Origin: Nitrosophilus labii | GTDB lineage: Bacteria; Campylobacterota; Campylobacteria; Campylobacterales; Nitratiruptoraceae | Assembly (NCBI RefSeq): GCF_014466985.1 | Contig: NZ_AP022826.1 | Location: 744,001 to 808,000, forward strand | DNA length: 64,000 bases | Reading direction: 5' to 3' | In this document: positions 27,106-33,518 of the stretch, in pieces | Position numbering within the stretch: the stretch's first letter is position 1 | Layout of the letters: every line of letters begins with the position of its first letter | The notes under the pieces: model-generated | Databases searched by the model: none | The model's input: the letters and a program-made list of their open reading frames with translations, nothing else | Told to the model about the DNA's origin: nothing | Made by a program: the position numbers and the translations under genes

Positions 27106-27932
27106 TGAAAAATCTTTTTTTGATTGCAAAACTGGATATTAGAGAATCGATGAGGTCTAAATGGTTTTTTGTCTATCTTCTTGTCTTTGGCGGATTGATG
27201 GCACTTTTTTTCGTAACAGGAATTACTGATTCAGTCGTAATGGGTTTTACAGGTCTTAGTAGGCTTCTTTTAGTATATATGCAAGTAACTATAGTTATAC
27301 TTCCTATTTTTATACTAATCACAACGGTAAAATCGATTTCTGGAGATAGAGAGAGTGCGATTTTAGAGTATATGCTATCTTTTGCTGTTTCGCTTAGAGA
27401 TTATTACTGGGGTAAGATGTTGGGCCGTTTTTTTATAGTTTTTTTTCCGATAATCTTAGCTCTAGTTTTAGGTGTGATGTGGGGAGTTTTCAAAGGCGGT
27501 GAACTTCCTTGGAAGATGCTATTTATCTATAGTGCGCTTTTGTTTTCTATGTGTGCGGTATTTTTAGGGATAGCTTTTTTTATATCTACTGTGGTAAAAT
27601 CACACGATGTAGCTTTAGGAGCCTCTTTTGTAGTTTGGATAATACTGCTTGCTTTTTTAGATATCGCTTTAATAGGACTTATGCTTCAAAACAGATGGAA
27701 CGATGAGTTTATCATATCTTTAGCTCTTTTTAATCCTATGGAGGTTTTCAGAGTCGGAGCCATATCTTTGTTCGATCCTGAACTTACGGTTATGGGACCT
27801 GTAGCATACTTTTTACTTGATACTTTCGGTCATAAACTCTTTATTACTTATTCTATACTTTATCCTCTTGGTTTGGGAGTGATTTTTGCTTATTTAGGAT
27901 ATCTCTATTTTATAAAAAAAGATCTGCTTTAG
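27102..27932 (+). CDS. nosY: ABC transporter permease NosY
   Basis: A 276-aa inner-membrane protein with six hydrophobic segments, starting with the family's cytoplasmic DIRESMRSKWFFVYLLVF and including ISGDRESAILEYML, which faces the ATPase in the NosY/ABC-2 family. It pairs with NosF. ATG 27102 overlaps the nosL stop; an ATG at 27105 is an equal alternative. Confidence 0.93.
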   Translation: MMKNLFLIAKLDIRESMRSKWFFVYLLVFGGLMALFFVTGITDSVVMGFTGLSRLLLVYMQVTIVILPIFILITTVKSISGDRESAILEYMLSFAVSLRDYYWGKMLGRFFIVFFPIILALVLGVMWGVFKGGELPWKMLFIYSALLFSMCAVFLGIAFFISTVVKSHDVALGASFVVWIILLAFLDIALIGLMLQNRWNDEFIISLALFNPMEVFRVGAISLFDPELTVMGPVAYFLLDTFGHKLFITYSILYPLGLGVIFAYLGYLYFIKKDLL

Positions 27933-27944
27933 GAGGACGCTAAA

Positions 27945-28442
27945 ATGAGAAAACTGTTTTTATTGAGTGTAATTGCTCTATTTACTTTTGCATCGCCTCA
28001 AAAAGACCCTAACAAAGACAAAGAAATTGTGCCGCCAAAAAATTTAGATCCAGTCTATATGCTTGATGTAACAAAATATCCGAAATTTAATGCAAAAATC
28101 ATTCTAAGCAGCGATAAAGAGGTGGTTTTTAGCTGTCCTAAAGCGATGTTTGATTTCTACTTTAGACCTTTTGACTATCCTGAATATAAAGTTAAAGAGG
28201 AGAAGGATTTTAAGAAACTTTTAGTAAAAGATTATTTAACTGGAGAGTGGATAGATGCAAAAAAAGCTTATTATATTTTTGGTAGCAGACTATCCGGACC
28301 TAAAGGAGATGATCTCATTCCACTAAAAAGCAAAGATCACGTTAATATCTATATGCTCAAATACGGTGGAAGCAGAGTTTTGACTTTTCCCGATATAAAA
28401 CAGAGAGGATATGCGCTTATAAAATATTTAGATATGCCTTAA
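27945..28442 (+). CDS. Second NosL-like protein at the end of the nos operon
   Basis: A 165-aa exported protein (Sec signal MRKLFLLSVIALFTFAS; no lipobox). Its core follows NosL: a region with VFSCPKAMFDFYF, then YLTGEWIDAKKAYYIFGSRLSGPKGDDLIPL, the latter matching the NosL WIDAKKAKY and following MGYG part. The Cu-binding CxxC of NosL is replaced by a single Cys. AGGAGG precedes ATG 27945, 12 bp after nosY. Likely a divergent copper-delivery or nos-assembly partner; the function is inferred from similarity and place. Confidence 0.8.
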   Translation: MRKLFLLSVIALFTFASPQKDPNKDKEIVPPKNLDPVYMLDVTKYPKFNAKIILSSDKEVVFSCPKAMFDFYFRPFDYPEYKVKEEKDFKKLLVKDYLTGEWIDAKKAYYIFGSRLSGPKGDDLIPLKSKDHVNIYMLKYGGSRVLTFPDIKQRGYALIKYLDMP

Positions 28443-28462
28443 ATTTTTTTTAGGGTCAAGAC

Positions 28463-28491
28463 TAGTTTAGCAATAAAAATATGCTAAACTA
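28463..28491 (+). terminator. Hairpin after the nos operon
   Basis: TAGTTTAGCA, 9-nt loop, TGCTAAACTA: a perfect 10-bp stem 20 bp after the last nos gene. No T-tract follows, so it may be a weak terminator. It could instead belong to the end of the IS1595-type element whose remnant begins 8 bp further on. Confidence 0.45.
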
Positions 28492-28498
28492 TATCGAT

Positions 28499-28585
28499 AT
28501 GAAGGGCAAAAATAGATATATAAAAAATGCGCATATTTCAGAGAGAAAATTTAAAGAAATTCTGAAATGTTTAGAATGCCCCTAA
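28499..28585 (+). pseudogene. IS1595-type transposase N-terminal remnant
   Basis: ATG 28499 opens a 28-codon frame whose KNRYIKNAHISERKFKEIL is the typical start of IS1595-family (IS1016-like) transposases, just before their Ala-Thr-Gln helix-turn-helix. The frame then stops (ECP then TAA), and nothing further of the transposase is present. It is a truncated relic at the edge of the mobile-element scrap-yard. Recognition rests on one short motif. Confidence 0.55.
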
Positions 28586-28754
28586 AATTTCAGACAACAA
28601 AATCTAATAATTAGTCCTCCATGAAAAACGCTCATTTTTCTTCAATTTTCATACCAAAGCCCAACTTTTACTCCAAGTAAATACAAATAGATTAGTTTTG
28701 CTTTTTGCACTTGTAAAGTTGTAATTCGCAATAATTTAATATTTTGTAAAAAAA
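28586..28754. other. Gene-free junction DNA left of the IS3 element
   Basis: I see no supported gene here. The stretch is AT-rich and contains AATTAGTCCTCC, close to the reverse complement of GGAGGGACTAATT at 33010-33022 on the far side of the scrap-yard. This suggests both are cut edges of the same or related element. Confidence 0.4.
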
Positions 28755-28781
28755 TGTAATGACCCCTTTCTTCCTGCACAC

Positions 28782-28877
28782 CTAAGCTACTAAACGAAAC
28801 ACTTCTGCAGGCGTTTGGTACTGCAGCGCTGAATGCTTTCGTTTTTGATTGTAAAAATTGATCCATTCTCCAATAAT
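28782..28877 (-). pseudogene. IS3-family OrfB, C-terminal fragment
   Basis: On the minus strand the frame reads GEWINFYNQKRKHSALQYQT then PAEVFRLVA and a stop: the end of an IS3 OrfB integrase (the W..YN..R.HSAL...TPAE signature). It is separated from the rest of orfB (31617-32347) by the IS256 insertion. Joining at the 8-bp duplication continues KIIG-EWINFYN in frame with no lost codon, giving a 272-residue OrfB. Confidence 0.85.
28870..28877. repeat. Target-site duplication of outer IS256 element (left copy)
   Basis: CCAATAAT here is repeated at 31617-31624, directly flanking the outer IS256-family element. Eight bp is the duplication size expected for that family. Confidence 0.9.
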
Positions 28878-29047
28878 GACAGTGTACACTAAAGTTCGCA
28901 ATTTCACTTGAAGACTCTTTTTTAGATTTTGAAATCTTCAAAAGAGTTGGATAGACTTCCCAGTGAGGAATAAAGCAAGCAGGAGGAAACCAATCTAAAA
29001 GAAATAATAGCAAAAAAATAGATGAAACAAAAATATTCAAAGAGATA

Positions 29048-30214
29048 ATGACACAGTTTGTAGTTGATGAAGATCCACTTTTATCAATGATGAAATGGAT
29101 GATGGAACAGTTGATGAAGATTGAGTCCGAGATGAAAGTTGGAGCTAAAAAAGGTGAGCATAATAGTGAGAGAAAAAGCTATTTCAGTGGTTATAGACCA
29201 AGAAGGTTCGATACGAGACTAGGGACAGTTTATCTTATGATTCCAAAGATAAGAAAAGGTGGCTACATTCCCTTTTTCATCACCGAAAAGAGAAGAAGTG
29301 AACAGGCTCTGATTTCGATGGTGAAAGAGGCATACGTCAATGGAATATCAACAAGAAAGATAGAGCGCCTTGCAAAAGAGCTTGGAATCGAGAATATCAG
29401 TGCTTCGCAGGTATCACAAATCAATAAGGGATTGGACGAGCAAGTTGAAAAGTTTCGCAACCGTTCTTTGGAAAAAGAGTATCCCAACGCAAGGGTTGAC
29501 GCTTTGTATGAGAAAGTGAGAGACTATGAAGGAAGAGTGGTATCTACCGCTATTATGATAGCTTATGGTGTAACACTAGAAGGCAAAAGAGAAGTATTAG
29601 CCATAGAGCCATTTATCAATGAGTCTTATGAGACTTGGAGAAATTTCTTTGAGAGACTCAAAGAAAGAGGATTACAAAAGATTGCTTTGCTTATTAGTGA
29701 TGTACATTTAGGGATTCAAAAGGCTTTCAAAGAGAGTTTTATTGGCGCATCATGGCAACGGTGTAAAGTCCATTTTATGCGTAATATCCTGGCTCATGTT
29801 CCACCTAAAGCAAAAGAGAAATTTGCAGCCAAACTTAAAACTATTTGGCTACAAGAGGGCAAAAAAGATGCATTCATAATAGCACAGATGATTATAGAGG
29901 AGTTTCGCAAAAAATTCCCTGAAGCTACCCAAGTGCTTCAAAATGGATTGGAAGACTCTTTGCAGTTTTATCACTTCCCGCAAATTGATAAAAGGAGGAT
30001 AAGTTCGACAAATGTGTTAGAAAGAATCAACAAGGAGATTAGAAGACGCTCTAAAGTAGTATCTGTTTTTCCATCAAGAGAGTCCTATATTAGACTCATT
30101 ACCACATACTTGATGGAGTACACTGAAGACTGGGAGATTGAGAGAAGTTATATTCATCCACAAAAGCTTCAAGAGGTGATGGAAATCTATGAAGCGCAGC
30201 TTAAAGCTGCTTGA
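29048..30214 (+). CDS. IS256-family (mutator) transposase, apparently intact
   Basis: A 388-aa DDE transposase of the IS256/mutator type. Candidate catalytic residues lie in ARVDALYEKVRD, LLISDVHLGIQKAF and STNVLERINKEIRRRSK (the Asp, Asp, Glu positions), with the family's WQRCKVHFMRNIL between them. The frame is open upstream to 28967 without a good start codon, so a few N-terminal residues before ATG 29048 are possible; GGAGG at 28982-28986 could serve an unusual start. It is different in sequence from the inner element's transposase. Confidence 0.92.
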   Translation: MTQFVVDEDPLLSMMKWMMEQLMKIESEMKVGAKKGEHNSERKSYFSGYRPRRFDTRLGTVYLMIPKIRKGGYIPFFITEKRRSEQALISMVKEAYVNGISTRKIERLAKELGIENISASQVSQINKGLDEQVEKFRNRSLEKEYPNARVDALYEKVRDYEGRVVSTAIMIAYGVTLEGKREVLAIEPFINESYETWRNFFERLKERGLQKIALLISDVHLGIQKAFKESFIGASWQRCKVHFMRNILAHVPPKAKEKFAAKLKTIWLQEGKKDAFIIAQMIIEEFRKKFPEATQVLQNGLEDSLQFYHFPQIDKRRISSTNVLERINKEIRRRSKVVSVFPSRESYIRLITTYLMEYTEDWEIERSYIHPQKLQEVMEIYEAQLKAA

Positions 30215-30223
30215 TATGCAATG

Positions 30224-30231
30224 AAATATAA
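30224..30231. repeat. Target-site duplication of inner IS256 element (left copy)
   Basis: AAATATAA here is repeated at 31568-31575, directly flanking the inner element. It shows insertion just downstream of the outer transposase gene. Confidence 0.9.
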
Positions 30232-31567
30232 GGGACTGTAAAATAAACTGTGTAAACCACCTAAAGCCCTTAAAACCTTAGCGTGTATATTTTTGCATAA
30301 TTTCACTGAAAAATATACAAAGCTGAGGATAGATTTCACTCCAGCTTCTGATTTTTGTATTACTCCATTTGTGCTGTACCTCCTGTGTGGCAAGATAAAG
30401 AAGCTTAAAAGCTGAATCGATGGTTGGAAAAGAACCCACAGACTTTGTTCTTTTTTTAATATTTGAATTTATCGATTCTATGGGATTTGTCGTATAAATC
30501 AGTTTTCTTATAGCTTGGGGATATTTAAAAAATGTAGATAGCTCATTCCAGTTAGATTGCCAAGACTGGGTAATATGGGGATATTTTTGACCCCATTTGT
30601 CATTAAAATTTGTAAGAGCAAGCTCTGCTTCTTCTTCGGTTGATGAAGTGTAGATACTCTTTAAATCTTTAGCTACCTCTTTTCTATCTTTCCAAGATAC
30701 AAATTTTAGGCTATTTCTGATCTGGTGTACAATACATCTTTGAATTTCTGCCTTTGGATAAACTGCCTCTATAGCCTCTTTAAATCCATTTAGTCCGTCT
30801 ATTGCAAATATCAATACATCTTCAACACCTCTGTTTTTTATCTCATTTAAAAGTGTTAACCACTGTTTAGAACTTTCATTTTCACCTATCCATATACCAA
30901 GAATATCTTTTTTCCCTTCAAGAGTTATGCCTAGCATTATATATGCAGCAATATTTTTAACTACTCTATCCACTCTTATTTTTAAAACTGTAGCATCCAT
31001 AAATATTATCGGATATATTGCCTCTAGCGGACGACTATGCCACTCTTTTGCCTTATCTATTATTGCTTCTGTTATATTGGAAATTGTCTGAATAGAAAGT
31101 TCATACCCATATAAATCATCAAGATGGTGTTGAAATCTGTTCACTCATCCCTTTTGCATATAAAGACAAAATTAAATCTTCTGTCCCCTTTATGAGAGTC
31201 TGTCGCTTCTTGATAAGCTTTGGTTCGAAGGTAGCGTTTCTGTCTCTTGGTATCTTAACCTCTATATCCCCATATTTGGACTTTAAAGTTTTTTCACTGT
31301 ATCCATTACGATAATTTGGATTATCTGAAACTTGATGCTTCTCATATCCTAAATGCTCAGTTAACTCTACTTCTGTAGCAGTCTGATAAACCTCTTTTAA
31401 AAGACCTTTGAATTCTTCCAAGATCTCATCAATATCTATCCCCTTTCCCTCTTTGATAGCTTTTTTTACCTCTTCTGTATTGATATACCTCATTGTGTAA
31501 ATCCTTTTTATTCTTTAATTTTATCTAATCTTTTTATAAGGATTTACACAGTTATTTTTACACTCCC
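30232..31567 (-). mobile_element. Inner IS256-family insertion sequence
   Basis: The ends are near-perfect inverted repeats: GGGACTGTAAAATAAACTG at 30232 and GGGAGTGTAAAAATAACTG read inward from 31567, both followed by TGTAAA. Flanked by the AAATATAA duplications. The length of 1,336 bp is typical. Its transposase is on the minus strand and is frameshifted, so this copy is probably inactive alone. Confidence 0.93.
30278..31493 (-). pseudogene. IS256-family transposase disrupted by a frameshift
   Basis: Two overlapping minus-strand frames make one transposase of about 405 codons. Codons from 31493 encode the N-terminal part up to LILSLYAKGMSEQ; the next frame continues at FQHHLDDLYGYELSIQTISN to 30278. 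The family normally reads smoothly from KGMS to QHHL, so a small indel (net -2 or +1) near 31125-31140 breaks it. Catalytic positions are in IIFMDATVLKIRV, IFAIDGLNGFKEA and TNPIESINSNIKKRTK, all in the second part. Programmed frameshifting is not usual for IS256. Confidence 0.88.
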
Positions 31568-31616
31568 AAATATAACTTGCTGGGAAGGAAAATTGCGAAT
31601 TTTTCTTGACATTATC

Positions 31617-32347
31617 CCAATAATTTTATTAGCCTCCTTGAGTGATTTGAAGTTATAGTGCCAGATACACTCTTCCTTGATGGTTCGGAAGAACCTTTCA
31701 ATCATACCATTTTGTTCAGGAGTGTAGGGAGTAATAAATTCCTGAGTAAAATTATAATCTTTGATTGTTTTGGTGAATGATTTGCTGCTAAAAACTAGAT
31801 CATTGTCGCTTCGTAATACAATGGGCTCTTTCAATCGCTGGAGTCTTCCGAAACGGTAGATTAGATCTTCTTGCAAAGCTGCCTCTGCTGTGTTTGCTTT
31901 ACCGCTTTTTGAGAGTCTCCATCCAACGATTTCACAGGTACAAGTATCAATCATGCAAGCTAAAGTACTCCAGCCATCATTGATACTGTAGATGCGGGTC
32001 ATATCGATTGCCCATCTTTGATTGGGATAGTGTGAACGTGAAGGCATCATTTTGGCTCTTGGCCTATGCCCTTTGGAACGCTTTCTTACCTGCCAACTTT
32101 TTAGTTGCAGAATGCACTGCACTGCTTTTTTGTTCATTCCAAGCAGCAAAGCTAAACGACGATAGCCATACGTTGGAAACTTTTCAATCATCTCTTTGAC
32201 TTTTTTAACACGCCCTTCATCTAGTTTTTGCATTCTTTTAATTGGTTTATAATAAAAGCTCCTGCATGGAAGTTCAAAAAGAGAACAAAGCTTTGTGATG
32301 CTGATTGAGTAACCTTCACTTCTCATCTCGCTCTGAACTTGCATCAC
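31617..32347 (-). pseudogene. IS3-family OrfB, N-terminal 90 percent
   Basis: The minus-strand frame from GTG 32347 encodes an HTH_21/rve integrase: SITKLCSLFELPCRSFYYK, NQRWAIDMTRIYS (first D), VLRSDNDLVF (second D) and TPYTPEQNGMIERFFRTIKEE (the E). It is broken at KIIG by the IS256 insertion; the frame runs on through inserted sequence to 31544 with 24 foreign residues. GTG 32347 overlaps the orfA stop. The missing C-terminus is at 28782-28877. Confidence 0.88.
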
Positions 32348-32664
32348 TTCTTCTCTTTTCCGAACAGAGCGTCGTACTTTTTTAATGCGATATTCTCCAA
32401 TGTCAATTCACCGATGACTGCCTTCATATCTTTTATCTTCTCTTCATATATAGCAGCAATATCTTTAGGTCTGGCACGAAGCTGATTCTCCATATCTCTG
32501 CGTGCATCTTCCATCCACTCCTCTATTTCCCCAGGCGTCAAATCATACTTTCTCGCAACTTCAGTTACTGTTGTTTTTCCTTGAAAAATATCCATAACGA
32601 TGGAAGCTTTCTTTTTTGCTGTAAAACGCTTTATCTCTTCTTGATTTTTATTTAATTTCTCCAT
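32344..32664 (-). CDS. IS3-family OrfA (helix-turn-helix protein)
   Basis: A 106-aa protein with the Tnp_1-type HTH (FTAKKKASIVMDIFQGKTTV then TEVARKYDLTPGEIEEW) and a C-terminal leucine-zipper-like helix (IGELTLENIALKKYDALF). Such OrfA proteins bind IS ends and are fused to OrfB by -1 frameshifting. Here orfA and orfB overlap by four bases (GTGA on the minus strand), so re-initiation is an alternative. Confidence 0.88.
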   Translation of the reverse strand: MEKLNKNQEEIKRFTAKKKASIVMDIFQGKTTVTEVARKYDLTPGEIEEWMEDARRDMENQLRARPKDIAAIYEEKIKDMKAVIGELTLENIALKKYDALFGKEKK

Positions 32665-32732
32665 TTTTGTTGACCCTTTTGTTTCTTACTCTTTATGTAT
32701 TATATCCTGTGCAGTTGGGTGGGGTTAGGATA

Positions 32733-32909
32733 GGTCTTCCCTCGTTACTGTAGTATTTTTCAAACTCTTTTCCAAAAACAGTTCAATCTATTGTATCTGC
32801 CAAAGCAATAAGCGGATCGTTACTATCAAGCATATTCTCTTAAAGATGGATAAAAGAGATTTGGTTGGTTTGATTTAATAGTAGATTTAGCAAGCATTTT
32901 TTCATCCAT
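32733..32909 (-). pseudogene. IS5-type transposase N-terminal relic
   Basis: On the minus strand from ATG 32909: MDEKMLAKSTIKSNQPNLFY, then after a frameshift MLDSNDPLIALADTID, a TGA where the family has Trp, and VFGKEFEKYYSNEGRP. This is the usual N-terminal pattern of IS5-like transposases, ahead of the missing PIRLMVGLL. The relic ends exactly where the IS3 element begins, so IS3 inserted into it; its continuation on the other side of IS3 is not present. Two inactivating changes show that it is old. Confidence 0.7.
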
Positions 32910-33006
32910 CTCGACTAGAAGTTTCCTCTATCTTTATAGTTTATTAGTTGAAAATTATACCTTTTTACTACCTCAGATGCCCTTAAATTAGAGCTTTTTA
33001 AGGCTT

Positions 33007-33168
33007 TTAGGAGGGACTAATTAATGTGTATCTTACTCTCCATATTTTGCTGTCATTGGGTTTTATTTCCAGTAGTAAACCGTTGCTATCGCTTAATCTG
33101 TATATTTTGTCTTTAGGCTTTGAAATTTTAATTTTTCTATCGCTTAGAGGAGTTGCGATTCTGCACAT
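33007..33168 (-). pseudogene. Tyrosine integrase, N-terminal arm-binding domain remnant
   Basis: A 53-codon minus-strand frame from ATG 33168: MCRIATPLSDRKIKISKPKD, then KIYRLSDSNGLLLEIKP and SKIWRVRY. This is the DUF4102 arm-type DNA-binding start of P4-like phage/island integrases (T-x-LTD-x-x-I-x-x-A-K-P-x-x-K pattern, then W-RF-RY). The match stops after RY, and the catalytic domain is gone. It lies just downstream of a tRNA gene on the same strand, the classical place for an island integrase. Confidence 0.75.
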
Positions 33169-33355
33169 TTTGAACCTCTTTTATTGAGTATAAAAATGAT
33201 GCTTATTGAGTAATGAATGATTATACTCAATAACATACTCAAATTGCAATGAGTACGGGTAGTGTTTTTTGAGTATTGCTGAGAAGGCTTTTGTCTTGTT
33301 TTTGTCGATTTTAGGGATTTGAGGTATTTTTGAGAAAAACAAAAAGAATGCTCGG
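33169..33355. other. AT-rich gap between integrase remnant and tRNA
   Basis: No gene is supported here. On the minus strand the tRNA 3' flank carries a T-rich run (33330-33349) that could end the tRNA transcript. The stretch around 33180-33260 has several GAGTA(A/T) repeats (GTATTGAGTA-like units on both strands), possible arm-site remnants of the lost element. Confidence 0.4.
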
Positions 33356-33429
33356 TGGGCTCGGCAGGACTCGAACCTGCGACCAACCGGTTATGAGCCG
33401 GTTGCTCTAACCAACTGAGCTACGAGCCC
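33356..33429 (-). tRNA. tRNA with CAU anticodon (elongator Met, or Ile2)
   Basis: The minus strand gives a 74-nt cloverleaf: acceptor GGGCTCG/CGAGCCC, D arm GCTC...GAGC with AGTTGGTTA loop, anticodon stem ACCGG/CCGGT with loop CTCATAA (anticodon CAU), T arm GCAGG/CCTGC with TTCGAGT loop, discriminator A. The next bases are CCG, so the 3' CCA is not fully encoded. CAU tRNAs with this loop are elongator Met or lysidine-modified Ile2; I cannot separate them. Its flanks pair with each other (GAATGTTCGGT against ACCGAGCATTC), extending the acceptor helix by 11 bp. Confidence 0.95.
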
Positions 33430-33472
33430 ACCGAACATTCTTGTGGGGTTGTCGTCGCTTTGTTCCTCGGAC

Positions 33473-33507
33473 GAGCCGGTTGCTCTAACCAACTGAGCTA
33501 CGAGCCC
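33473..33507 (-). pseudogene. Duplicated 5' half of the tRNA-CAU gene
   Basis: These 35 bases are identical to the first 35 of the intact tRNA (acceptor 5' strand, whole D arm, anticodon 5' stem and the CTC entering the loop). They lie 43 bp upstream of the intact gene on the same strand and stop at the anticodon loop. The promoter at 33534-33562 faces this half copy first. It looks like a displaced half left by site-specific integration at the anticodon loop, or a tandem duplication. Confidence 0.9.
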
Positions 33508-33518
33508 GAAGCTCTTAA

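Larger units (their letters stand above)
28878..31616 (+). mobile_element. Outer IS256-family insertion sequence, itself interrupted
   Basis: The ends are imperfect inverted repeats: GACAGTGTACAC...TTCGCAATTT on the left and, read inward from 31616, GATAATGTCAAG...TTCGCAATTT. They are flanked by CCAATAAT direct repeats inside IS3 orfB. Without the inner element (30232-31567 plus one target copy) the length is 1,395 bp. The transposase at 29048-30214 is intact, so the element may be, or may recently have been, active, although its right end is now separated by 1.3 kb. Confidence 0.88.
28755..32732 (-). mobile_element. IS3-family element, interrupted by nested IS256-family elements
   Basis: Left end TGTAATGACCCC (28755-28766) matches the right end read outward, TATCCTAACCCC (32732-32721), at 8 of 12 positions, with CTGCACA shared further in. 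Removing the nested insertion (28878-31616 and one 8-bp target copy) leaves 1,231 bp, a normal IS3 size, with orfA and an intact orfB. Flanking 3-4 bp duplications are not evident, so the left flank may be rearranged. It lies within an older IS5-type transposase relic. Confidence 0.75.

Noticed and set aside
28642-29040. Minus-strand 132-codon open frame
   Set aside because: It crosses the junction between IS3 orfB remnant and the outer IS256 left end in the wrong frame; the real orfB remnant is in another frame. It is not a gene.
31544-31616. Natural C-terminus of IS3 OrfB in the open frame to 31544
   Set aside because: The last 24 codons belong to the ends of the two IS256 elements; the real C-terminus is at 28782-28877.
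33180-33260. Possible CRISPR-like array of GAGTA-containing units
   Set aside because: Units are short and irregular with no constant spacing, and no cas gene is near.
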